From: Curtobacterium herbarum
GTDB lineage: Bacteria > Actinomycetota > Actinomycetes > Actinomycetales > Microbacteriaceae
NCBI RefSeq assembly: GCF_016907335.1
Contig: NZ_JAFBBT010000001.1
Coordinates: forward strand, 1,674,001 to 1,738,000
Direction: 5' to 3'
DNA: 64,000 nucleotides
Below the pieces are notes generated by a model, which ran no database searches, was not told the origin of the DNA, and worked only from the letters and a program-made list of their open reading frames with translations. The translations under genes and the position numbers were made by a program. Shown piece by piece: positions 17,063-24,042 of the stretch; the first letter of the stretch is position 1; each line of letters begins with the position of its first letter.

Positions 17063-17577
17063 CAGCGGCGGCCGCCGTTCCGCGCGGTCCAGACGCGGGA
17101 CCGGTCACCGTTGCGCTGCCAGTCCTCCTGCGCACGCTGGGCCTGGTCGCGCAGTCGCTCCTGCTCGGCACGGTAGGCCTGGGCCCGCGCGTCTTCCTGC
17201 TCGTCACGGAGGTGTGGGTCGACCGCGTCGTACAGCTCGACCGCGCCGCCGGGTCGGACGACGTCGCCGCCGGTGCGGTTGCCCGCGTTCGCCAGCACCA
17301 CCGCGACCCAGGGGACGACGGCCGCGGCGACGATCGGCAGCACGGCGATCCACGAGTGCCAGGCGCTCCAGATCAGGACGGCCCCGACGAAGCAGACGAC
17401 GCGGAAGGCCATCTGCCACACGTAGCGGGACAGCCGGTGCGCGCGGTCGATCTCGGGGTTGTCGGGGAGCGTCGTGATGTTCTGCGAGGCCATCGGCTCC
17501 GCGATCACGTGTTCCGGCGCTGCACGCTGGAGCTGGATGCGCGGGCCGCTCGGGTTCTGCTGGTTCTTGCGGTTCAT
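17062..17577 (-). CDS. DUF3099-like membrane protein
   Basis: 171-residue protein with two hydrophobic segments at about 53-95 (FRVVCFVGAVLIWSAW and IAVLPIVAAAVVPWVAVVL). A charged C-terminal tail is predicted helical (EQEDARAQAYRAEQERLRDQ). The fold and its place upstream of SURF1 fit the actinobacterial DUF3099 family; function unknown. The ATG at 17577 has GGAG about 11 bases upstream, and I prefer it to a longer start at 17628. First gene of a three-gene set. Confidence 0.8.
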   Translation of the reverse strand: MNRKNQQNPSGPRIQLQRAAPEHVIAEPMASQNITTLPDNPEIDRAHRLSRYVWQMAFRVVCFVGAVLIWSAWHSWIAVLPIVAAAVVPWVAVVLANAGNRTGGDVVRPGGAVELYDAVDPHLRDEQEDARAQAYRAEQERLRDQAQRAQEDWQRNGDRSRVWTARNGGRR

Positions 17578-17671
17578 GCGGTGGGGTCTCCGTCTGCCGA
17601 CCTCCAGTTTACGCCCGGGGGCCGACATCCGACCGGTGGTGCGGAGACCGGCCGTCGGGGGAGTGCACCGC

Positions 17672-17677
17672 TAGGCT
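17672..17677 (+). promoter_or_regulatory. Candidate -10 of fabG
   Basis: TAGGCT, a TANNNT hexamer 64 bases before the fabG ATG, giving a short leader that includes the CGGAG ribosome site. Confidence 0.4.
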
Positions 17678-17741
17678 CGTCCGGGCGTGTCCGGACCCGT
17701 GGGGCCCGACGTGCCAGCGACCACCAGCGAACGGAGCGACC

Positions 17742-18455
17742 ATGACCACCCCCCGTACCGTCCTCATCACCGGCGGCAACCGCGGCATCGGCCACGCACT
17801 GGCCGCCCGCTTCGTCGACGCCGGACACCGGGTCGCCGTGACGTCGCGCACCGGGCAGGGCGGCCCCGAGGGTGCGCTCACCGTGCAGGCCGACATCACC
17901 GACACCGCGTCGGTGGACCGTGCGTTCACCGAGGTCGAGGCCGCGCTCGGCCCGATCGAGGTCCTGGTCGCCAACGCCGGGATCACGAACGACCAGCTGC
18001 TGCTCCGGATGTCCGAGGAGGACTTCACGAGCGTCATCGACACGAACCTGACCGGCACGTTCCGCGTCGTCAAGCGTGCGACCAAGGGGATGATGAAGGC
18101 GAAGTTCGGCCGCATCGTCCTGATGTCGAGCGTCGTCGGGGCGTACGGGCAGATCGGGCAGGTCAACTACGCCTCGTCCAAGGCCGCACTGGTCGGCATG
18201 GCCCGGTCCATCACGCGCGAGCTCGGCTCCCGTGGCATCACCGCCAACGTCGTCGCCCCGGGCTTCATCCAGACCGACATGACGGCGGCACTGTCGGACG
18301 AGCTGCAGGCCGAGTTCAAGAAGGCGATCCCGGCGGCGCGCTACGGCAGCGTCGACGACGTCGCGGACGCCACGCTGTTCCTGGCCGGCGACGGCGCGGG
18401 CTACATCTCGGGCGCGGTCATCCCGGTCGACGGCGGCCTGGGCATGGGCCACTGA
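17742..18455 (+). CDS. fabG: 3-oxoacyl-ACP reductase, MabA-like
   Basis: Short-chain dehydrogenase of 237 residues that reduces 3-ketoacyl-ACP with NADPH in fatty acid synthesis. The cofactor motif TGGNRGIG is at 10-17 and the catalytic set is Ser130, Tyr143, Lys147. The sequence resembles mycobacterial FabG1/MabA, where inhA follows directly; no inhA is present here and the gene stands alone. The ATG has CGGAG upstream. A long imperfect palindrome lies 46 bases after the stop. Confidence 0.92.
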   Translation: MTTPRTVLITGGNRGIGHALAARFVDAGHRVAVTSRTGQGGPEGALTVQADITDTASVDRAFTEVEAALGPIEVLVANAGITNDQLLLRMSEEDFTSVIDTNLTGTFRVVKRATKGMMKAKFGRIVLMSSVVGAYGQIGQVNYASSKAALVGMARSITRELGSRGITANVVAPGFIQTDMTAALSDELQAEFKKAIPAARYGSVDDVADATLFLAGDGAGYISGAVIPVDGGLGMGH

Positions 18456-18500
18456 CCCGCTGACGCCGGCGCCGGCGCTGCCGCGCGGCGCTGCCGCGAG

Positions 18501-18574
18501 GGCCGAGCCTCGGCTGGGCGGACACTTCGCGGCCGTTCGGCGGCGCGAACTGTCCGCGGGGCCGAGGCTCGGCC
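18501..18574. terminator. 74-bp imperfect palindrome between fabG and serB
   Basis: Outer arms GGCCGAGCCTCGGC (18501-18514) and its complement (18561-18574) are perfect. Inner arms GCGGACACTTCGCG and CGCGAACTGTCCGC differ at one pair. The genes are convergent, so this can stop transcription both ways. The CGCGAACTGTCCGC string may itself be a recurrent repeat of the genus (inference). A short CCACG array follows at about 18573-18592. Confidence 0.75.
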
Positions 18575-18634
18575 ACGCCACGCCACGCCACGCCCGCCGC
18601 GCGCGGCGCAGCCGCCGCCCGGCGCAGCGGCGCG

Positions 18635-19273
18635 TCAGCCGCGCAGGCCGAGCGCGGCCAGCACGACCGACAGGTCGCGGTCGACGACCGCGACGTCCGC
18701 CTCCGCACGGACCCGCGGTTTCGCGTCGAAGGCGACGGCGAGCCCCGCGACCGCCATCATCGCGAGGTCGTTCGCCCCGTCCCCGACGGCGACCGTCCGG
18801 GCCAGCGGTACCCCGTCCGCGTCGGCCCAGGTCCGGAGGGCCTCCGCCTTCGCCGACGCGTCGACGACGGCGCCGGCGACACGCCCGGTCAGCACGCCGT
18901 CCCGCGTCTCGAGTCGGTTCGCCCGGCAGTGGTCGAGACCGAGTCCGGTGGCGAAGGGGTCGAGCACCTCGTGGAAGCCGCCGGAGACGACGGCGACGGT
19001 CCCGCCGGCGGCGTGCACGCCGCGGACGAGTTCATCGGCGCCGCGGGTGACGCGGACCGCCTGCTGGGCGCGGACGAACGTGTCGACCGGGAGGCCCGCC
19101 AACGTCGCGACCCGCTCCCGGAGACTCTCGGCGAAGTCGATCTCGCCGCGCATGGCGCGCTCCGTGATCGCCTGCACCTGTGGCCGGGTCCCCGCCGCGT
19201 CGGCGAGGAGCTCGATGACCTCGTCCTCGAGCAGGGTCGAATCGGCATCGAGGACGACGAGGAAACGGGGCAC
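18635..19273 (-). CDS. serB: Phosphoserine phosphatase
   Basis: HAD-family enzyme of 212 residues making L-serine from phosphoserine. Motif I is DADST with the nucleophile Asp9 and acid Asp11, motif II is VSGG and motif III is GDGANDLAMM. It lacks the N-terminal ACT domain seen in some SerB proteins. The GTG at 19273 lies 6 bases after a TACCGT hexamer, so the message is probably leaderless; the frame is open to 19312 but a start there would lie upstream of that promoter. Confidence 0.9.
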   Translation of the reverse strand: MPRFLVVLDADSTLLEDEVIELLADAAGTRPQVQAITERAMRGEIDFAESLRERVATLAGLPVDTFVRAQQAVRVTRGADELVRGVHAAGGTVAVVSGGFHEVLDPFATGLGLDHCRANRLETRDGVLTGRVAGAVVDASAKAEALRTWADADGVPLARTVAVGDGANDLAMMAVAGLAVAFDAKPRVRAEADVAVVDRDLSVVLAALGLRG

Positions 19274-19279
19274 CCGACC

Positions 19280-19285
19280 ACGGTA
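19280..19285 (-). promoter_or_regulatory. -10 of leaderless serB
   Basis: TACCGT followed by 6 bases and the GTG start. Confidence 0.55.
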
Positions 19286-19338
19286 GCGGGGTCGGGTGCC
19301 CCGTGACGTCATGGGGTCACGACGCGGAGCGGACGGGG

Positions 19339-20580
19339 TCAGGCTTCGACGCGGACGCCCTTGCCGACGACGGTGATGCCGGAGTCGGTGACGGTGAAGC
19401 CACGGGCCTCGTCTGCCTCACGGTCCACGCCGACGTGGGCGCCCGCGGCGAGGACGACGTCCTTGTCCAGGATCGCCCGGTTCACGATCGCGCCGGCTCC
19501 GATGGTCGCGCGCTCGAAGACGATCGAGTCGAGCACCTTCGCCTGCGAGTCGATCGTCGCCCACGGGCCGATGACGCTGCGCTCGACGTGGGCCCCGGAG
19601 AGCAGGCAGCCGAGCGACACGATGGAGTCCACCGTCGACCCGGTGTTGCCGTTGGCGTCGCGGACGAACTTCGCGGGCGGCAGGTTCGTCTGCTGGTTGA
19701 AGATCGGCCAGTCCTGGTTGTACAGGTTGAAGACCGGGACCGGGGCGATCAGGTCCATGTGGGCGTCGAAGAACGAGTCGATCGTGCCCACGTCGCGCCA
19801 GTAGTACTTGTCACGGTCGTTCGACCCGGGGACCTCGTTGCGCTGCAGGTCGTACACGCCGGCGTCGCCACGTGCGACGAAGTCCGGGATGATGTCGCCG
19901 CCCATGTCGTGGTCGGACGACTCGATCTGGCCGTCGCGGAGGACCGCGTCCACCAGGGCGTCGGCGTCGAAGACGTAGTTGCCCATCGACGCCAGGACCT
20001 CGTGCGGGGAGTCGGGCAGGCCGGTGGCGTCCTTGGGCTTCTCGAGGAACGCCTCGATCCGGGTGGGGTCCGCGTCGTCGACCTTGATGACGCCGAACTG
20101 GTCCGCGAGCTCGATCGGCTGCCGGATCGCCGCGACGGTGGCGCTGCGGCCCGAGGCGATGTGCGCCTCCACCATCTGGGAGAAGTCCATCCGGTACACG
20201 TGGTCCGCGCCGACCACGACGACGATGTCGGGCCGCTCGTCGCGCATCAGGTTCAGCGACTGCAGGATCGCGTCGGCGGAGCCGGCGAACCAGCGCTTGC
20301 CGAGCCGCTGCTGTGCGGGGACGGAGGCGACGTAGGAGCCGAGCAGCCCCTCCATGCGCCAGGTCTGGGAGACGTGCCGGTCGAGTGAGTGCGACTTGTA
20401 CTGCGTCAGGACGACGATGCGCTTGAGCCCGGAGTTGACCAGGTTCGACAGCGCGAAGTCCACGAGGCGGAAGTTCCCACCGAACGGCACGGCCGGCTTC
20501 GCACGGTCTGCGGTGAGCGGCATGAGCCGTTTGCCCTCGCCGCCGGCCAGGACGATGCCGAATACCTTCTTCGTTGCCAT
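19339..20580 (-). CDS. glgC: Glucose-1-phosphate adenylyltransferase
   Basis: Makes ADP-glucose from ATP and glucose-1-phosphate. The 413 residues have the nucleotidyltransferase N-domain ([20 protein letters not shown] at about 11-30, GNFRLVDF) and a C-terminal left-handed beta-helix. Product feeds the divergent glgA at 20628, the same head-to-head arrangement as Rv1213/Rv1212c in Mycobacterium tuberculosis. The ATG at 20580 has no clear ribosome site and lies 7 bases after TACTGT, suggesting a leaderless or near-leaderless message. Confidence 0.96.
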   Translation of the reverse strand: MATKKVFGIVLAGGEGKRLMPLTADRAKPAVPFGGNFRLVDFALSNLVNSGLKRIVVLTQYKSHSLDRHVSQTWRMEGLLGSYVASVPAQQRLGKRWFAGSADAILQSLNLMRDERPDIVVVVGADHVYRMDFSQMVEAHIASGRSATVAAIRQPIELADQFGVIKVDDADPTRIEAFLEKPKDATGLPDSPHEVLASMGNYVFDADALVDAVLRDGQIESSDHDMGGDIIPDFVARGDAGVYDLQRNEVPGSNDRDKYYWRDVGTIDSFFDAHMDLIAPVPVFNLYNQDWPIFNQQTNLPPAKFVRDANGNTGSTVDSIVSLGCLLSGAHVERSVIGPWATIDSQAKVLDSIVFERATIGAGAIVNRAILDKDVVLAAGAHVGVDREADEARGFTVTDSGITVVGKGVRVEA

Positions 20581-20587
20581 GTCGCTC

Positions 20588-20593
20588 ACAGTA
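20588..20593 (-). promoter_or_regulatory. -10 of glgC
   Basis: TACTGT, 7 bases before the ATG on the minus strand. The opposing glgA -10 lies only 22 bases away. Confidence 0.45.
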
Positions 20594-20615
20594 GGCGTCA
20601 GCACTGGGAAACCGT

Positions 20616-20621
20616 TACCTT
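20616..20621 (+). promoter_or_regulatory. -10 of glgA
   Basis: TACCTT followed by 6 bases and the GTG start of glgA. Confidence 0.45.
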
Positions 20622-20627
20622 GAACGC

Positions 20628-21824
20628 GTGCGAGTCGATCTACTGACCAGGGAGTATCCGCCGGAGGTCTACGGCGGTGCCGGTGTCCATGTTGCCCAGC
20701 TGACCGCGGCGCTGCGGTCCGGGACGGACACCGACGTCCGTGTCCGGGCCTTCGGTGGCTTCCGCGATGAACAGGGTGTGTGGGCCTACCGCACCCCGGC
20801 GGGCCTCGAGCAGGCGAACGGTGCGCTGCAGGCGCTCGGCACCGACGTGCAGATCGCTGCCGACGTCGAGGGCGCCGACCTCGTGCACTCGCACACCTGG
20901 TACGCGAACTCCGCCGGGCGTCTCGCGCAGCTCACCCACGGCATCCCGCACGTCGTCACGGCCCACAGCCTGGAGCCGCTCCGTCCGTGGAAGGCCGAGC
21001 AGCTCGGTGGCGGCTACCGCCTGTCCAGCTGGATGGAGCGCGAGGCGTTCACCAACGCCGACGGCGTCGTCGCGGTGTCGAAGGCGATGCGCGCGGACAT
21101 CCTGCGCTCGTACCCCTCGATCGACCCGTCCCGCGTGAAGGTCGTCTACAACGGCATCGACATCGACGACTGGAAGCCCCAGCGCGACGACGACGCCGTC
21201 CGGGCGCTCGGCATCGACCCGGACCGCCCCAGCGTGGTCTTCGTCGGCCGGATCACCCGCCAGAAGGGGCTGCCCTACCTGCTCCGTGCGGTGGCGTCCC
21301 TGCCCGAGGACGTCCAGGTCGTGCTCTGCGCCGGCGCTCCCGACACACCCGAGATCCTCGCCGAGGTCACCGGACTGGTCGAGGACCTGCGGACCCGCCG
21401 CAACGGCGTCGTCTGGATCGACCGGATGCTGGAGCACCGCGAGATCGTCAACGTCCTCTCGAGCGCGACCGTGTTCGTCTGCCCGTCGATCTACGAGCCG
21501 CTCGGCATCGTGAACCTCGAGGCCATGGCGTGCGGCATCCCCGTCGTCGGCACGAAGACCGGCGGCATCCCCGAGGTCGTCGCCGACGGTCTGACCGGCC
21601 GCATCGTGCCGATCGACCAGGCGACCGACGGCACCGGCACGCCGACCGACCCGGACCGGTACGTCGCCGACCTCGCCGCGACCCTGAACGAGGTGCTGGC
21701 CGACCTCGGGCTCGCGAAGCTCATGGGGCGCGCCGGTCGACTCCGCGTCGAGAGCGAGTTCACCTGGGGCGCGATCGCCACGAAGACACGTGCCGTCTAC
21801 GACGAGGTGCTCGCGGGTCGCTGA
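20628..21824 (+). CDS. glgA: ADP-glucose glycosyltransferase GlgA/GlgM (GT4)
   Basis: Retaining GT4 glycosyltransferase of 398 residues. [17 protein letters not shown] near the N-terminus binds the nucleotide sugar. The C-terminal half has the GT-B acceptor motif [13 protein letters not shown] and the E-x7-E region in [19 protein letters not shown]. This short actinobacterial type matches Rv1212c, which is GlgM, an ADP-glucose:glucose-1-phosphate maltosyltransferase-type enzyme making maltose-1-phosphate for GlgE, rather than classic GT5 glycogen synthase. Divergent from glgC by 47 bases; probably leaderless. Confidence 0.92.
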   Translation: MRVDLLTREYPPEVYGGAGVHVAQLTAALRSGTDTDVRVRAFGGFRDEQGVWAYRTPAGLEQANGALQALGTDVQIAADVEGADLVHSHTWYANSAGRLAQLTHGIPHVVTAHSLEPLRPWKAEQLGGGYRLSSWMEREAFTNADGVVAVSKAMRADILRSYPSIDPSRVKVVYNGIDIDDWKPQRDDDAVRALGIDPDRPSVVFVGRITRQKGLPYLLRAVASLPEDVQVVLCAGAPDTPEILAEVTGLVEDLRTRRNGVVWIDRMLEHREIVNVLSSATVFVCPSIYEPLGIVNLEAMACGIPVVGTKTGGIPEVVADGLTGRIVPIDQATDGTGTPTDPDRYVADLAATLNEVLADLGLAKLMGRAGRLRVESEFTWGAIATKTRAVYDEVLAGR

Positions 21825-21848
21825 CCGCGTCCCACGCGCCGACGGCCT

Positions 21849-21889
21849 GGAGGCCCGGTGCCGGTCCTCGAGACCGGCACCGGGCCTCC
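21849..21889 (+). terminator. Hairpin after glgA
   Basis: Perfect 18-base arms, GGAGGCCCGGTGCCGGTC and its complement, with a CTCGA loop, 24 bases after the glgA stop. Another member of the dispersed palindrome family. Confidence 0.8.
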
Positions 21890-21950
21890 CGTCTGCCGCC
21901 CGTCGACCGCCGCACGCGCGGCGCTGACGGGGGAGCGCACCGCGCTCGCG

Positions 21951-21956
21951 TAGGCT
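21951..21956 (+). promoter_or_regulatory. -10 of leaderless ABC ATPase gene
   Basis: TAGGCT, 6 bases, then ATG at 21963. Confidence 0.6.
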
Positions 21957-21962
21957 GGCGGC

Positions 21963-22745
21963 ATGCCCTCGGTCGTGCGCTTGTCAGACGTCTCCGTGGT
22001 CCGTGACGGGTCCACCATCCTCGACGGGATCTCGTGGGAGGTGCAGGACGACGAGCGCTGGGTGGTGCTCGGTGCGAACGGTGCCGGCAAGACCACGCTG
22101 CTCCAGATCGCGGGTGCGCAGACGTTCCCGACGTCCGGCGACGTCGAGGTCCTCGGGACCGAACTGGGCGGCGCCGACCTGTTCGAGCTCCGCCCCCGGA
22201 TCGGCTTCGCGTCGACCGCGCTGGCGCGTCGGATCCCGATGACCGAGAAGGTCATCGACGTGGTCCTCACCGCCGCGTACTCGGTCACCGGCCGCTGGAA
22301 CGAGGAGTACGAGGAACTCGACGTCCGCCGTGCCCAGCGCGTGCTCGAGGAGTGGGGCCTCGGCGCCTTCACCGAGCGCAGCTTCGGGGAGCTGAGCGAC
22401 GGCGAGCAGAAGCGCGTGCAGATCGCCCGTGCGGTGATGACCGACCCCGAGGTGCTCTTCCTCGACGAGCCGGCCGCGTCGCTCGACCTCGGTGCCCGCG
22501 AGAGCCTGGTGCGGACGCTCGGCGGCTACGCGCAGAGCTCGGACTCGCCGGCGATCGTCATCGTGACCCACCACGTCGAGGAGATCCCCGCGGGCTTCAC
22601 GCACGCGCTCGTCCTGGCCGACGGGCACGTGCAGTCCGCCGGTCCGATCGCGGAGGTCCTGACCGCCGAGGTCCTCTCCACCGCGTTCGGTGTCGAGCTG
22701 ACGGTGTCCCACGACGCCGGACGCTGGACCGCCCGCGCCGTCTGA
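21963..22745 (+). CDS. Stand-alone ABC transporter ATP-binding protein
   Basis: 260-residue single ABC cassette: Walker [11 protein letters not shown] at about 39-48, signature LSDGEQKR (a D in place of the usual G), Walker [13 protein letters not shown] and switch His in [10 protein letters not shown]. No permease or binding protein adjoins. Stand-alone cassettes of this type are often labelled iron-complex or YlmA-like; the substrate here is unknown. Atypical signature noted. Leaderless start at 21963. Confidence 0.85.
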   Translation: MPSVVRLSDVSVVRDGSTILDGISWEVQDDERWVVLGANGAGKTTLLQIAGAQTFPTSGDVEVLGTELGGADLFELRPRIGFASTALARRIPMTEKVIDVVLTAAYSVTGRWNEEYEELDVRRAQRVLEEWGLGAFTERSFGELSDGEQKRVQIARAVMTDPEVLFLDEPAASLDLGARESLVRTLGGYAQSSDSPAIVIVTHHVEEIPAGFTHALVLADGHVQSAGPIAEVLTAEVLSTAFGVELTVSHDAGRWTARAV

Positions 22746-22814
22746 CCGGGCGCGACACAGCCCTGACCCACCACGACACAGCGCCTCGCGCTCCCGATCG
22801 GGGCCGTCGTCTGG

Positions 22815-22820
22815 TAACGT
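22815..22820 (+). promoter_or_regulatory. Candidate -10 of rpmE2
   Basis: TAACGT, about 65 bases before the rpmE2 ATG. No Zur-like palindrome is seen in this leader. Confidence 0.3.
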
Positions 22821-22884
22821 GGTCCGCTGGCGTAGGCCACACGACTTCCCATCTTCCGTCATCGCGATCCACCGAGGAATCCCC

Positions 22885-23133
22885 ATGAAGACCGAAACCC
22901 ACCCCGAGTACCGCGCCATCGTCTTCCGCGACCTGGCTTCCGGTGAGACGTTCCTGACGCGTTCGACCGCGAACAGCGACAAGACCATCGAGCTCGACGG
23001 TGCGACCTACCCGGTCATCGACGTCGAGATCTCGTCCGCCTCGCACCCGTTCTACACGGGCAAGCAGCGCATCCTCGACTCGGCCGGCCGCGTCGAGAAG
23101 TTCAACCAGCGCTTCAAGGGCTTCAGCAAGTAA
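22885..23133 (+). CDS. rpmE2: 50S ribosomal protein L31, type B
   Basis: 82-residue ribosomal protein beginning [10 protein letters not shown], the L31 type B signature. It has no cysteines at the zinc positions (C- form), so it works without zinc. In some bacteria C- paralogues are induced by zinc starvation; whether this genome also has a zinc-binding L31 cannot be seen here. The ATG at 22885 is preceded by GAGGAA. Confidence 0.95.
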   Translation: MKTETHPEYRAIVFRDLASGETFLTRSTANSDKTIELDGATYPVIDVEISSASHPFYTGKQRILDSAGRVEKFNQRFKGFSK

Positions 23134-23158
23134 GCAGCCTCGCTCCCGCTGGGAGTGC

Positions 23159-23194
23159 GAACGGGCGGTCCTCCTCCGGGAGGGCTGCCCGTTC
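23159..23194. terminator. Hairpin between rpmE2 and the Ter operon
   Basis: GAACGGGC (23159) pairs with GCCCGTTC (23187-23194), with inner TCCTCC/GGAGGG pairing. It lies between convergent rpmE2 and the end of the Ter operon, so it may end both transcripts. Confidence 0.7.
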
Positions 23195-23220
23195 CGCGTT
23201 CCGATCGGATCGCCTGCCGA

Positions 23221-24042
23221 TCAGGCGCGGGACGTCGCCTCGGCAGCGGCAGCAGCGGCGAGCTGGACGAGCTCCTCGCCGGCCAGGACACCCTGCGCAT
23301 GCGTCACGATGAGGTTCGGCGCGGTCCACCCGACGGCGTGCAGCTCACCGTGCGCCGGCCGGATCGCCACGTCCGCCCAGGCGAGCATCTCCCGGTCGAG
23401 CAGCGAGTCACCCGCGGCGATCGTGCGGGTCGCGCCGGTGCGTTCGGCGACGGCGGCCAGGGCACGTTCCTTCCGGATCGGCGTCGGGACCGCGTAGAGC
23501 TTCCGGCCCTGCACGGACACCCGCCACCCGAGCTCGGCGAGTTCGGCGGCGAAGGCCTCGACGGCGGTGTCCGGCAACTCGGAGCGCTCGACGATCGCGT
23601 ACACGAACACGTCCTCGGCGCGGCGGGTGCGGAGGACCGACCCCTCGGGCAGCGCAGTGGCCAGCCGGTGCTCGACCTCGGGCAGCGGCGCCGACGTCGC
23701 CGCCACCTCGTCGCGCAGGGTGGCGGTCCAGGACTCGTCCGGCACGCCGTCGTGCAGCACGACGGCGCCGTTCGTCGTCACGGCCCAGCCGGTGGACGGC
23801 AGCGGCAGGCGGATGCGCTGGAACTGGGCGACGGTCCGGGTGGTCACCGGGACCACGACGGACGTCTCGGCCAGGGCCTCCAGGGCACGCTCCGCACGAC
23901 GGGTCATGAACGACAGCGGCAGGCCCTGGTACACCTCGGTGACGACGAGCGCGGGGGCGTCCTCGTCCGGGCCGTCGAGCATGAGTGCGGCGGCGGAGTA
24001 GACGACGGTGCGGTCGAGGTCGAACCCGACGAGGGCGCTCAT
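23221..24042 (-). CDS. HAD-family phosphatase of the Ter biosynthetic module
   Basis: 273-residue HAD hydrolase of the Cof/sucrose-phosphatase-like kind with a large cap. Motif I is GFDLDRT (Asp8, Asp10), the Thr motif is VVPVTTRT and motif IV is AAGDSLLDREML. HAD proteins of this type are a fixed part of the Ter-linked biosynthetic module proposed to make a nucleoside-like metabolite. Last gene of the operon; its ATG overlaps the stop of the fusion gene (ATGA). The substrate is unknown; dephosphorylation of a phosphoribosyl product is the natural guess. Confidence 0.88.
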   Translation of the reverse strand: MSALVGFDLDRTVVYSAAALMLDGPDEDAPALVVTEVYQGLPLSFMTRRAERALEALAETSVVVPVTTRTVAQFQRIRLPLPSTGWAVTTNGAVVLHDGVPDESWTATLRDEVAATSAPLPEVEHRLATALPEGSVLRTRRAEDVFVYAIVERSELPDTAVEAFAAELAELGWRVSVQGRKLYAVPTPIRKERALAAVAERTGATRTIAAGDSLLDREMLAWADVAIRPAHGELHAVGWTAPNLIVTHAQGVLAGEELVQLAAAAAAEATSRA